DNA of 46,391 nucleotides from Planctomycetota bacterium (lineage in GTDB: Bacteria > Planctomycetota > UBA1135 > UBA2386): positions 1 through 46,391 of the forward strand of contig JAEUHU010000163.1 of the NCBI GenBank assembly GCA_016793305.1, read 5' to 3'. Of the stretch, positions 17,060 to 24,997 are shown piece after piece (the first letter of the stretch is position 1; each line of letters opens with the position of its first letter). The notes below the pieces were generated by a model. It worked only from the letters and a program-made list of their open reading frames with translations. It was not told where the DNA came from and searched no databases. The translations under genes and the position numbers were made by a program.

Positions 17060-17065
17060 TACAGT
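17060..17065 (+). promoter_or_regulatory. Putative -10 box of coaD (near-leaderless)
   Basis: TACAGT ends seven bases before the coaD ATG, with no recognisable -35 and no Shine-Dalgarno. The same TAnnnT-7-ATG arrangement is seen at 20227-20232 (minus) and 43017-43022 (plus). Confidence 0.35.
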
Positions 17066-17072
17066 CGGTTGC

Positions 17073-17564
17073 ATGGTTTCTGCCCTCTACCCCGGCAGTT
17101 TCGATCCGGTGACACGCGGCCACCTCGACCTGGTCGAGCGCGCCCTGCCCCTGTTCGACCGGCTGACCGTCGCGGTCGCGATCAACAGCAGCAAGAACAC
17201 CACGTTCACGGCCGAGGAGCGGGTGGCGATGCTGCGCGAAGTGCTGCCGGCCGATCCTCGGGTGTCGGTGACGACGTTCCGCGGGCTGGTGGTCGACTTC
17301 TGCCGGGCCCAGGGCATCGGTGCGATCCTGCGCGGTGTGCGCACCGTGTCGGACTTCGAGTACGAGTACCAGATGGCGCTGACCAACCGCCACCTGGCGC
17401 CGGGCATCGAGACGGTGTTCGTGATGCCGAGCGTGCAGTTCAGCTACGTTTCGTCGTCGTTGATCCGCGAGGTGGTGCGGAACGGGGGCGACGTCGGTAG
17501 CTTCTTGCCGCCGCCGGTCGAACGCCGGCTGCGTGAACGCCTGCGTCCCAACCCTTCCGCATGA
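17073..17564 (+). CDS. coaD: Phosphopantetheine adenylyltransferase
   Basis: Penultimate step of coenzyme A synthesis: 4'-phosphopantetheine + ATP to dephospho-CoA. 163 residues, standard length. The nucleotidyltransferase signature GSFDPVTRGHLDL (His17 of the (T/H)xGH motif) is at the N-terminus, RGVRTVSDFEYEYQMALTNR marks the substrate site, and SYVSSSLIREV is the ISSTxVRE-type ATP motif. ATG 17073 gives MVSALYPGSFDPVT, the normal start. Overlaps the RidA gene by four bases (ATGA). Confidence 0.97.
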   Translation: MVSALYPGSFDPVTRGHLDLVERALPLFDRLTVAVAINSSKNTTFTAEERVAMLREVLPADPRVSVTTFRGLVVDFCRAQGIGAILRGVRTVSDFEYEYQMALTNRHLAPGIETVFVMPSVQFSYVSSSLIREVVRNGGDVGSFLPPPVERRLRERLRPNPSA

Positions 17565-17941
17565 AGCTCGACGTCGTCTCCTCTCCCTCGGCTCCCGCCG
17601 CCATCGGTCCCTACAGCCAGGCGATCCGTGCCGGCAACCTGCTGTTCTGCTCGGGCCAGATCCCGCTCGATCCGAAGACCATGCAGCTGGTCGGCAGCAA
17701 CGCCGCCGAACAGGCCGACCAGGTGCTGAAGAACCTGGCTGCGGTGCTCACCGCTGGCGGGGCGAGCCTGGCCCACGTCGTGCGCACCACGATCTTCCTC
17801 GCCAGCATGGGCGACTTCGCCGCTGTCAACGAGGTCTACGGCCGGCATTTCGGCGCCCACAAGCCCGCTCGCGCGACGGTCGCGGTGAAGGAGCTGCCGA
17901 AGGGGGCCTTGGTCGAGATCGACTGCATCGCCGCGTCGTGA
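17561..17941 (+). CDS. ridA: RidA-family enamine/imine deaminase
   Basis: 126-residue trimeric YjgF/YER057c/UK114 protein that hydrolyses reactive 2-aminoacrylate and related enamines made by PLP enzymes. Conserved family elements are all present: APAAIGPYSQAI, LLFCSGQIPLDP, the catalytic Arg104 in KPARATVAV, and the C-terminal LPKGALVEIDCIA with Glu119. It starts on the ATGA overlap with coaD and ends on a GTGA overlap with the membrane protein downstream, so it is the middle gene of a three-gene unit. The family is certain; the exact RidA subfamily is inferred from the intact arginine. Confidence 0.95.
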   Translation: MKLDVVSSPSAPAAIGPYSQAIRAGNLLFCSGQIPLDPKTMQLVGSNAAEQADQVLKNLAAVLTAGGASLAHVVRTTIFLASMGDFAAVNEVYGRHFGAHKPARATVAVKELPKGALVEIDCIAAS

Positions 17942-19074
17942 TCCGCTCGGGCGCCGGCGGTCCTGCGGCGACACGCGCGCGTCGGTCGACGGGTTTCGCG
18001 ACGGCGGCGGTGACGTTGCTGCTGGTGCTGCTGCCAGCCCTCGTGGCGGGTGCGCGCCTCGCCGCACCCGCTGCGCCAGGCGAACTCGAACGGGTGCGCC
18101 AGGCCTTGGTGTCGGCCGAGTCCGTCGGGGCGAAGGTCGTGGTGGCGCACAGCGTGGTGGCGCACGCGTTCCTGCGCAGCATGGTGGTCGGGGTGCACGA
18201 GGTCGTGTGGGCCGACGAGCCGGCGCTGCTCGCACGGGCGCGCTTCGCCCAGGTGCTGGTGCTGTTCGGCCTCGGCGGGGTGCTCTACACCGTGGTGCTG
18301 CTGGCCGGGGATCGGTTGCGGGCGCTGCTCGCCTGTGCGTGGTTCGCAGTGTTGCCGCCGGTAGCGATCGAGGGGCATGTGTTGCGCGCCGAGACGCCGG
18401 CCGTGCTGTTCGCCTGGCTCGGCCTCGCCGTGCTGCTCGGCCTCGCCGGGGTGAGGCGGCCACGGCGCGGCCTGTTGCGGCGCGAGTGCCTGATCGTCGG
18501 CTGCGCCGTGCCGTGCTCGTGCCTCGGCATCGCCACCCTGCCGTCGCTCGGGCTGCTGCTGTTGGTGCCCGGGATCGTGATGATCCTGGCGGCTGCCCAA
18601 CTCGCCGTTCGCGTCGTCGTCGTCGTGCGACGGCGTGGCTTCCTGGGTTGGCCCTACATCGCGGCGAACCGGCGGCTGCTGCCGTGGATCGGCACGGCGC
18701 TGCTGACGCCGTTGGTCGCTTGGTGGCTGCTGCAAGTCGTCGTGGAGGGGCCGAGCGAGAACCTGTTGCCGACTGCCGCTGGAGTAGGCCTGCTGCCGGC
18801 CGGGCAGCCGTGGCGCAGCGTGGTGCTGGTGCTGCTCTGGCTCGGAGGGCTTGGTGGCGTGTTCCGTCTCGGGGTGGCGCTCGGCCAGCGGTCGTCGCTC
18901 GCTCCCGCCCTGGTGCTCTGGACCGGGGTGCTGCTGGCGCTGCTCGGCGGGCTCGCCGATGCCAGCGCCGATCGACTGCCGCAGGCACCGGCTGCCGCGA
19001 TCGTGCTCGCCGAAGGTTGCTTGTGGGCGGTGTTCCTGCTGCGGCGCCGGTGGCGGCCTGGCCGGCCGCGCTGA
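17938..19074 (+). CDS. Polytopic membrane protein, unknown function
   Basis: 378 residues from a GTG overlapping the RidA stop. About nine hydrophobic segments are visible (e.g. AAVTLLLVLLPALVAG, VLVLFGLGGVLYTVVLLAG, LGLLLLVPGIVMILAAAQLAV, ALVLWTGVLLALLGGL). A periplasmic-looking loop after the first segment contains VVAHSVVAHAFLRS and HEVVWADEPALLARARFAQ, where the Asp-Glu pair recalls GT-C glycosyltransferases of the ArnT/PMT type. That resemblance is weak: I do not see the full GT-C pattern. Alternating arginine clusters fit inner-membrane topology. Cotranscribed with coaD and ridA. No reliable function. Confidence 0.75.
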   Translation: MIRSGAGGPAATRARRSTGFATAAVTLLLVLLPALVAGARLAAPAAPGELERVRQALVSAESVGAKVVVAHSVVAHAFLRSMVVGVHEVVWADEPALLARARFAQVLVLFGLGGVLYTVVLLAGDRLRALLACAWFAVLPPVAIEGHVLRAETPAVLFAWLGLAVLLGLAGVRRPRRGLLRRECLIVGCAVPCSCLGIATLPSLGLLLLVPGIVMILAAAQLAVRVVVVVRRRGFLGWPYIAANRRLLPWIGTALLTPLVAWWLLQVVVEGPSENLLPTAAGVGLLPAGQPWRSVVLVLLWLGGLGGVFRLGVALGQRSSLAPALVLWTGVLLALLGGLADASADRLPQAPAAAIVLAEGCLWAVFLLRRRWRPGRPR

Positions 19075-19079
19075 CTTCG

Positions 19080-20219
19080 TCAGCGGGCCAGGCCGCCGCG
19101 CACCAGTTCGGTCAGTTCGGTGCGGGCGTCGTTGGTGCCGGCATGTTGGCCCAAGCCGAGCACCTTGCCGTCGGGACCGACCACCTGCACGGTCGGGCCT
19201 TCGACGAACCAGCGCAGCGCCAGGTCGGTCTGGATGCCGAGGCCGTCGCCGACCACCGGGAACTCGAGGCCCAGCGCCTGGACCGCGGCCCGGATCGCCG
19301 CGGGGTCGCGGTCGAGGTTGACCATCAGCATGGCGACCTGGTCGCCGTGCTGCTTCTTCAGCGCGCGCAGCACGCCCAGGAGTGTAGGCATGTCCTGGTC
19401 GGCGGCCGACCAGAAGGCCAGCAGCACGACCTTGCCGCGCTGCTCCGCCAGCGTGAACGTTCCGCCGTCGAGCGTGCGCGCGGCGACCGGGATCGCTGCG
19501 TCGCCCGGCCGCAGCATGGTCGCGCGCAGCCGGTCCTTGGCGACACTGCCCCAGTAGGTGTTCGGCAGTTGGTCCGCCAGCTTGCCGAGTTCCTCGAACG
19601 CGGCGTTCTCGGGCAGGTCTTCGCGGTCGCGCATCGCGTCGGCGCGGTGCCAGCGCACGAACGCGCGCTGCTCGTCGTCCTTCGCCTGCGCCAGGGCAGC
19701 GGTGAACAGCGCTTCGCCCTTCTCCACCTCGACCAGCACGGTGATCAGCAACCGCGCCATCGCCAGCCGGTCGGTGAGCGGTGCCTCCTTGGCCAGGGCG
19801 GCTTCGACCCAGGCCTTGCGCAAGTCCAGCAGGTTGAGCCGCTGGGCCATGGTCGCGGCGGTCACCAGCAGCAGTGCTGGGGCTTGCTTGGCATCGATCT
19901 CCTGGAGCGGGGTCGCGGCACCCTTGCGGTCGCCGGCCGCCAGCATCAGGTCGGCGAGCATCAGCCGGCCGTTCCAGCGGTCGTCGCCGGCCGCTGTCGC
20001 ACCGACGAACGTGCGCAGCCGCCGAATGTGGTCGGCCAGCAGATCGTCGCGGGCCTTGGCCTGGCGTTCGTCGGCGGCCGGGTCGCGCTCGGCCTGCTGG
20101 CGGGCCGCCAGCTCGCGGGCCTCGCGGGTGAACTGGTCCTGAAGCTCGGCGAGGGAACGTTGCGCCAGCAGCGGCAGGTTCGCGGCGAGGAGCAACCACC
20201 AGACGGCGAGGGAGCGCAT
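19080..20219 (-). CDS. Secreted TlpA/thioredoxin-like protein without active-site cysteines
   Basis: 379 residues. MRSLAVWWLLLAANLPLLAQ is a signal peptide. Residues ~20-230 are charged helices with TPR-like pairs (QQAERDPAADERQAKARDDLLADH is followed by several LL..A units). The C-terminal domain (~240-379) is an AhpC/TSA-TlpA fold: IPVAARTLDGGTFTLAEQRGKV, then VVLLAFW, a VNLDRDP strand, and GPTVQVVGPDGKVLG. Where TlpA proteins have FWATWCGPCRxEMP this one has FWSAADQDMP (near residue 270): both cysteines are gone and the loop is about four residues shorter. ATG 20219 is preferred over 20231 because a TATGCT box would overlap the earlier ATG. Structural or sensory rather than redox role inferred. 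Confidence 0.8.
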   Translation of the reverse strand: MRSLAVWWLLLAANLPLLAQRSLAELQDQFTREARELAARQQAERDPAADERQAKARDDLLADHIRRLRTFVGATAAGDDRWNGRLMLADLMLAAGDRKGAATPLQEIDAKQAPALLLVTAATMAQRLNLLDLRKAWVEAALAKEAPLTDRLAMARLLITVLVEVEKGEALFTAALAQAKDDEQRAFVRWHRADAMRDREDLPENAAFEELGKLADQLPNTYWGSVAKDRLRATMLRPGDAAIPVAARTLDGGTFTLAEQRGKVVLLAFWSAADQDMPTLLGVLRALKKQHGDQVAMLMVNLDRDPAAIRAAVQALGLEFPVVGDGLGIQTDLALRWFVEGPTVQVVGPDGKVLGLGQHAGTNDARTELTELVRGGLAR

Positions 20220-20226
20220 GCGGACG

Positions 20227-20232
20227 AGCATA
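20227..20232 (-). promoter_or_regulatory. Putative -10 box of the thioredoxin-like gene
   Basis: On the minus strand TATGCT ends seven bases before ATG 20219, repeating the TAnnnT-7-ATG layout of coaD and the amidohydrolase. It covers the alternative ATG at 20231, which argues for the downstream start. Confidence 0.35.
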
Positions 20233-20284
20233 GCGGCATGGCCGACCCGGGCGTTCCGGCTCGGCCCTTGATGTCGCGCGGGCC

Positions 20285-21631
20285 ATGGCGTCGGATGCTG
20301 CCGTGGCGGATCTGCTGAGCATCGAGGACTTCTGCGTGGCTGGACCCGGTGGCTTCCGGGTGGTGCTGCAGCGGCTGGTGCTCGGCCCGGGCAAGGTCGC
20401 CGCGGTCTACGGCCCTTCAGGGTGCGGCAAGTCGTCGCTGCTGGCGGGGCTGTTCGGGCTGCTCGAGCGGCCCGGCTTCACCGCGGGTGGGCACGTTCGC
20501 TGGCAGAACCGCGACCTCGCCACGCTCGCGCCGGCCGAGCACCAGCACCTGCTGCGCCACGACCTGGTGTTCCTGCAGCAGGACGCCCATGCGGCGCTCG
20601 ATCCGCTGTTGCCGGTCGGCAAGCAGGTCGAGCAGGCGACCTACCAGAAGCCGGCCGAGGTCGTGGCGATGCTCGAGCGACTCGGCGTCGCCGAGGCGGC
20701 GGCCCTGGCGGAACGGTTGCCGCACCAGGTCTCCGGCGGCCAGGCCCAGCGCGTGTTGCTGGCGATCGCGTTCCTGCGGCGGGCGGGGCTCGTGGTCGCC
20801 GACGAGCCGTCGGCCAGCCTCGACGGCGGCAGCTACGCGGAGTTGCTGGCGCGCCTGCAGGAGCTGATCGCCGGTGGAGCGGCGGTGCTGCTCGCGACCC
20901 ACGATCACCGGCTGCTGCGCGACCTCGACGCCGAGGTCCACGTGCTGCAGGACGGTGCGTTCGTGCGCGCCGAACCGTCGGAGCCACCGTGGCCGACCCG
21001 GCCGGTGTTCGACCCAGGCGCGCTGCCGCTGCTGCAAGCCAACGGCGTGCGGGTCGCGTTCGGCGCGCGCGTGGTGCTCGACGACGTCGACTTCGAACTG
21101 CGCCGCGGCGAGATCGTGTGTCTGGTGGGCGAGTCGGGGGCCGGCAAGACCACGTTGGTGCGGGTGCTGGCAGGGCATCTGCGGCCCGATCGCGGCTCGG
21201 TGCAGCGCCCGGCGCGGCGCGCCGCGGTGCAGCTCGTCTGCCAGGATGCCCACGGTTCGCTGACGCCCAAGCGCCCCCTGCGGCAGTTGCTGCTCGAGGC
21301 GAAGGCGCCGTTCTTCGACCCGGAGGCGGGAGCGGTGGCCGTGAAACTGCCGACCGCGCTGTTGCCGCGCACGCGCGAAGGCATGTCGGGTGGTGAACGG
21401 AAGCGCGCGGCGCTGCTGCGGGCGCTCGCCGTGCAGCCGGACGTGCTGCTGCTCGACGAACCGACGGCGTCGTTGGACCGGGCCACTGCGACCAGCGTGA
21501 TCGAGACCTTGGTGACGATGCAGCGCAGTCGCGGGCTCGGGCTCGTGGTCGTGACGCACGACCTCGTGTTGGCCCATGCGTTCGGCCATCGGGTCCTCGA
21601 AGTGCGGGGAGGGCGGCTTTGGCCGGCGTGA
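20285..21631 (+). CDS. ABC protein with two fused ATPase domains
   Basis: 448 residues with two complete nucleotide-binding domains and no membrane segment. NBD1: Walker A GPSGCGKS (43-50), Q-loop FLQQDAHAALDP, signature VSGGQAQR, Walker B VVADEPSASLD, H-loop THDH. NBD2: Walker A GESGAGKT (282-289), Q-loop LVCQDAHGSLTPKRPL, signature MSGGERKR, Walker B LLLDEPTASLD, H-loop THD. The Q-loop wording (QDxxxSLxP) and the fused layout match peptide/nickel importer ATPases of the DppD-DppF or YejF type. No permease or binding protein adjoins it. The stop overlaps the following secreted-protein gene (GTGA). Transport with distant permeases is the simplest reading; the substrate is unknown. Confidence 0.88.
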   Translation: MASDAAVADLLSIEDFCVAGPGGFRVVLQRLVLGPGKVAAVYGPSGCGKSSLLAGLFGLLERPGFTAGGHVRWQNRDLATLAPAEHQHLLRHDLVFLQQDAHAALDPLLPVGKQVEQATYQKPAEVVAMLERLGVAEAAALAERLPHQVSGGQAQRVLLAIAFLRRAGLVVADEPSASLDGGSYAELLARLQELIAGGAAVLLATHDHRLLRDLDAEVHVLQDGAFVRAEPSEPPWPTRPVFDPGALPLLQANGVRVAFGARVVLDDVDFELRRGEIVCLVGESGAGKTTLVRVLAGHLRPDRGSVQRPARRAAVQLVCQDAHGSLTPKRPLRQLLLEAKAPFFDPEAGAVAVKLPTALLPRTREGMSGGERKRAALLRALAVQPDVLLLDEPTASLDRATATSVIETLVTMQRSRGLGLVVVTHDLVLAHAFGHRVLEVRGGRLWPA

Positions 21632-22938
21632 AGGGACTCGGGGCGGCCGTCTGCTTCGCGGTGCTGTTCGCCGCGGCGGGGCCGGCGCAGGCTCCAGCCG
21701 ATCCCGGGCGCGGCTCGCCGGTGCAGTTCGTCGATGTGCCGAGCGACGCCGTGCTGGTCGCCGCTGCGTTCGCCGGTGGGTACGACGACGCGCCGCTGCA
21801 ACCGGCCCTGGCCGAGGCCCGCCTGGTCGCGGCGGCAGCGGCAGTGCCCGAGGTGCAGAAGGCGTCGCTGCGGATCGTCGGCGATGCGGCGGTGGTGTTC
21901 GCGGTCGGCTCACCAGGCGAGGCGGCTGTGCTCGAGCGCTGGCTACGGGTCGTGCTGGCTCCGCTGCCGGTCGCCGACGACACGCTGGCGCTGGCGGCGG
22001 CACGGGCAGCCCGGCTCGCCGACGATGCGGCGTTCCTCTACCCCGGCGAAGTGCTGGCGAGCCGTGCCCGCGTCCGGCTCGGTGGCGCTGCTGCCTGGGC
22101 GGTGCCACTGCGCGGGGATCCGGAAGTGTTGCTCGGCGCGTCGCCGGCGCGCTTGCGGCAGGAACTCGAACGGTCGGCACCGGCCGCGGTGCTGGTGCTC
22201 GGTGCGATTCCGTCGGAACTGCGTGCGGCGCTGCAGGACCTCGCCGCGGTGCCGTGGCCGGGCGTGCGTTCGCACGATGGTGCGAGGCCGCTGCCGAGTC
22301 TTGGCGTTGGCGCAGCCGCGGTCGCGGTCGAGCGCCACGAGCGGGTCGACGCCCCGTTCGTCGCAGCCGCCTTTCCGGTGCCGCCGGGCTCGAACGCCGC
22401 ACTGGCCTTGGGCCTCGAAGTGGCGCGCAGCCGCGCCGCCCGCCGGTTCGGGGCGCGACGCAGTGGCGTGCTGGCCCGCGCGCCCTACGTCGCCTGGTCG
22501 TGGCTCGACGCCGCTCCGATCGTCGTGTTCCACCGGCGCGGCAAGGACCCGGTCGATCGCTGGCCAGGCGAGCGGTTGGCCCACGATGCGAACTGGGCGG
22601 CGGCGGCGACCGAGGCCGAGTTGCGTGGCTTCCTGGAGGAATTGCGCACGATGCCGCCGACCTCGAGCGAACTCGCCGAAGCCCGGCGCGGCCTGCTCGC
22701 CGAACTGGCGATGGCGCCGGGCGAACCGGCGCCATCGCCGTTGCCGGCGGCGCTGCTGCCGGGCCGTGCGCTCGCGGTGCTGTTCGGCCGGCAACGAGGC
22801 CTGGACGCCGATGCACTGGCTCGGGTCGGCGAGGCCGAGGTCGCCGTCGCCATGCAGGCGCTGTTGGTGTCCGAGCGGGCTTCGTTCCACGCGTTGCTCC
22901 CGCTCGAGCGCGCCGACCGGCACTGGCAGGACCGGTAG
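21628..22938 (+). CDS. Degenerate M16 (insulinase-like) secreted protein
   Basis: 436 residues from GTG 21628, which overlaps the ABC stop; a TTG at 21619 is also in frame. MKGLGAAVCFAVLFAAAGPAQA is a signal peptide. The layout resembles M16 peptidases: an opening strand VQFVDVPSDAVLVAAAFAGGYDD, a segment GDPEVLLGASPARLRQELERSAPAAVLVLGAIP that matches the M16 pattern in which a partner strand follows a helix, then a second half starting PFVAAAFPVPPGSN. The zinc motif HxxEH is absent: the matching place reads QPALAEARLVAA. It would therefore be a non-catalytic M16 homologue, like known inactive subunits. Moderate confidence in the family, high that it is a real exported protein. Confidence 0.7.
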   Translation: MKGLGAAVCFAVLFAAAGPAQAPADPGRGSPVQFVDVPSDAVLVAAAFAGGYDDAPLQPALAEARLVAAAAAVPEVQKASLRIVGDAAVVFAVGSPGEAAVLERWLRVVLAPLPVADDTLALAAARAARLADDAAFLYPGEVLASRARVRLGGAAAWAVPLRGDPEVLLGASPARLRQELERSAPAAVLVLGAIPSELRAALQDLAAVPWPGVRSHDGARPLPSLGVGAAAVAVERHERVDAPFVAAAFPVPPGSNAALALGLEVARSRAARRFGARRSGVLARAPYVAWSWLDAAPIVVFHRRGKDPVDRWPGERLAHDANWAAAATEAELRGFLEELRTMPPTSSELAEARRGLLAELAMAPGEPAPSPLPAALLPGRALAVLFGRQRGLDADALARVGEAEVAVAMQALLVSERASFHALLPLERADRHWQDR

Positions 22939-23041
22939 TTTCGCCTTCGGCTCGAGGGTCCGGCTCAGGGATCGCCCTCGCCGTGGCCGATGCTTGGGAC
23001 GATGCCGACCGTTCGTCGGCGCGGCTTCCCGAACGCAGACG

Positions 23042-24883
23042 ATGGGCTTCATCAACGTCGCCGAGCGCACGATCAACGCCAAGCTGGTGTACTACGGGGT
23101 CGGCGTCGGCGGCAAGACGACGAGCCTGCAGCAGGTCCACGGCATCCTCTGCCCGCGGAACGAGGTCCAGCTGGTGTCGATCAACACCGAAGAGGATTCG
23201 ACGCTGCTGTTCGACTTCCTGCCGATCAACCTCGGGCAGGTCGGAGGGTTCAAGATCCGCATCCAGGGGTTCACGGTGCCGGGGCAGCCCAAGTACCGCC
23301 AGATGCGCAAGTACGTGCTGCAGGGCGCTGACGCGGTGGTGTTCGTCGTCGACAGCCAGCGCAGTCGCGTGCAGGAGAACCTCGAGTCGCTGCAGAGCAT
23401 GCGCGAGAACCTGCGCAGCAGCCCGGGCACCTCCGAGGACATCCCGGTGGTCGTTCAGTACAACAAGCGCGACCTGCCGGACGTGCTCGCCGAGGAGGAA
23501 CTCGATCGCTCCTTCCGCTTCCGCGACGACATCCCCTCGTTCCCGTCGGTGGCAACCGAGGGACAGGGCGTGTTCGAGGCGTTCGTCGAGGCCGTGTCGA
23601 TGCTCGTCGAGCGCAAGGTCGCGCTGTACGGGCTCGGGCGCGACCGCAGCGCTCCGGCCGATGTCGCCGACGGCGTGCGGAAGAAGCTGTGGGCGATCTG
23701 CGACGAGGTGCGCCGCTCGCGGGCGGTGGTCGCGATCGACGACCTGCCGCAGCAGAGGCTCGCGGTACCCGACGAGGTCGCGCCGCCGAACCCCGCGCCG
23801 GCTGGGCGGGGCGACACGAAACCCGCCGAGTCGGTCGAGGATCCGTTGGCGGTGCTCGACCAGGTGCTCGCCGATCCGCACCTGCTGCCGTCGAACAGCG
23901 CGTCCGACGAGGAGTTCGACCTGCGCTACGAACTGCGCGACTCGTCCGGCGCTGCGGCGCCGACGCCGTCGCCCGAGGTGATCAGCGACGCCGAACTGAA
24001 CTTCGACTTCGGCGACGGCCTGCACGAGGCCGAGGCACCGGACGTCGACGAGCACGACCCGTCGCTGTTCGACAAGTCGATGCAGTCGAACCTCGAGCTG
24101 GCCCGGCGCTTCGGCGAACTCGACGAGCAGCGGCTGTTGCTCGAGCGCAAGGTCCAGGAACTGGTCGAGGTGGCCCAACAGACCGTGCACGACCTGAACC
24201 GGCCGCTGTCGGCGCTGCGTCTGATGCTCTCGACGGTCGACAAGGGCTATCTCGGCGAGGTCGCCGATCCGGTCAAGCAGGCAGTCCAGAACGGCCTGTT
24301 GGCGTGCAGCCAGATGGACCGCTTGGTGCGCGACCTGCTCGACAGCTCGCGGCTCGACCACGACGGGGTGCGGCTCGAGTTCGCCGACTGCGACCTGACG
24401 CTGCTGCTCGCCGACGTGCTGCGCACGCTGCGCTACGAACTCGAGGAACACTCGGTGCAGGTCCAGGTGGATCCGATGCCGATCGTGCGGGCCGACGCCT
24501 GGGCCCTGACCAAGGTGTTCATGAACCTGCTCGGCAACGCCATCACCTACCGTTCCCTGGACCGGACGCCGCGCCTGCGCGTGTTCGCCGAGGATCGGGA
24601 CGGGGAATGGCTGGTCGGCGTGCGCGACAACGGGATCGGCATCCCGGCCGGCGATCGCAAGCGGCTGTTCCGGCGGTTCGAGCGCGGCAGCAACACCGGC
24701 GGCATCAGTGGCACGGGGCTCGGGCTGCACATCGTGAAGGAGATCGCCCAGGGCCACGGCGGGACCGTGTCGTTCGAGTCGACGGTCGGAGAGGGGACCA
24801 CCTTCTGGTTGCACCTGCCGAAGCAGCCGGTGCAGGCGCCACACTCGCCAGTCAGTGCGGTGGCCAGCAAGCACGACCTTTGA
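23042..24883 (+). CDS. MglA-like small GTPase fused to a soluble histidine kinase
   Basis: 613 residues, cytoplasmic. Residues 1-195 are an MglA-type Ras-like GTPase: FINVAERTINAKLVYYG, P-loop GVGVGGKTT (19-27), FDFLP (57-61), switch 2 TVPGQ (78-82), NKRDL (141-145), and VATEGQGVFEAF. Residues ~200-340 are an acidic, proline-rich linker with DDEE-type runs (LNFDFGDGLHEAEAPDVDE). A coiled coil (~345-378) leads to a HisKA domain with phospho-acceptor His383 in VHDLNRPLSALR. The HATPase domain has FMNLLGNAI (N box), DNGIGIP (G1), FRRFERG (F) and GTGLGLHIVKEI (G2). Both enzymes look complete except Ser53, where M. xanthus MglA has catalytic Arg53. No signal, membrane segment, MglB or response regulator is nearby. 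GTP-controlled kinase signalling is the inferred role. Confidence 0.92.
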   Translation: MGFINVAERTINAKLVYYGVGVGGKTTSLQQVHGILCPRNEVQLVSINTEEDSTLLFDFLPINLGQVGGFKIRIQGFTVPGQPKYRQMRKYVLQGADAVVFVVDSQRSRVQENLESLQSMRENLRSSPGTSEDIPVVVQYNKRDLPDVLAEEELDRSFRFRDDIPSFPSVATEGQGVFEAFVEAVSMLVERKVALYGLGRDRSAPADVADGVRKKLWAICDEVRRSRAVVAIDDLPQQRLAVPDEVAPPNPAPAGRGDTKPAESVEDPLAVLDQVLADPHLLPSNSASDEEFDLRYELRDSSGAAAPTPSPEVISDAELNFDFGDGLHEAEAPDVDEHDPSLFDKSMQSNLELARRFGELDEQRLLLERKVQELVEVAQQTVHDLNRPLSALRLMLSTVDKGYLGEVADPVKQAVQNGLLACSQMDRLVRDLLDSSRLDHDGVRLEFADCDLTLLLADVLRTLRYELEEHSVQVQVDPMPIVRADAWALTKVFMNLLGNAITYRSLDRTPRLRVFAEDRDGEWLVGVRDNGIGIPAGDRKRLFRRFERGSNTGGISGTGLGLHIVKEIAQGHGGTVSFESTVGEGTTFWLHLPKQPVQAPHSPVSAVASKHDL

Positions 24884-24928
24884 GGCAGCCGGGCCGCAGT
24901 CCTTCGCCCCAGCGCGCCGTGCTGCCCA

Positions 24929-24958
24929 GGCTCCTGCGAATGCGCTGGCTCCTGCGAA
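24929..24958. repeat. 12-base direct repeat
   Basis: GGCTCCTGCGAA occurs at 24929-24940 and 24947-24958, an 18-base period, between the kinase gene and the tRNA-Lys terminator. The second copy runs into the AAAA that forms the terminator T-tract on the minus strand. No function assigned. Confidence 0.6.
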
Positions 24959-24994
24959 AACGGCAGCGGCCGTCGGTTGCCCGACGGCCGCTGC
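24957..24994 (-). terminator. Intrinsic terminator of tRNA-Lys
   Basis: A perfect 14-bp stem (24963-24976 paired with 24981-24994, loop 24977-24980) is followed on the minus strand by CG and then TTTT (24957-24960). It begins three bases after the encoded CCA of tRNA-Lys. The plus strand has no T-tract after the stem, so it serves the tRNA rather than the kinase gene, although the kinase transcript would also form the hairpin. Confidence 0.85.
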
Positions 24995-24997
24995 ATG

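Noticed and set aside
17938..19074. Assigning the membrane protein as an ArnT-like glycosyltransferase
   Set aside because: Only a short Asp-Glu loop and general hydrophobicity resemble GT-C enzymes; the full pattern of acidic residues and C-terminal domain is not visible.
20417..24874. 1485-codon open frame on the minus strand across the ABC, M16-like and GTPase-kinase genes
   Set aside because: Antisense to three genes with recognisable motifs; its translation is low-complexity His/Arg/Gln/Pro-rich and contains no known domain.
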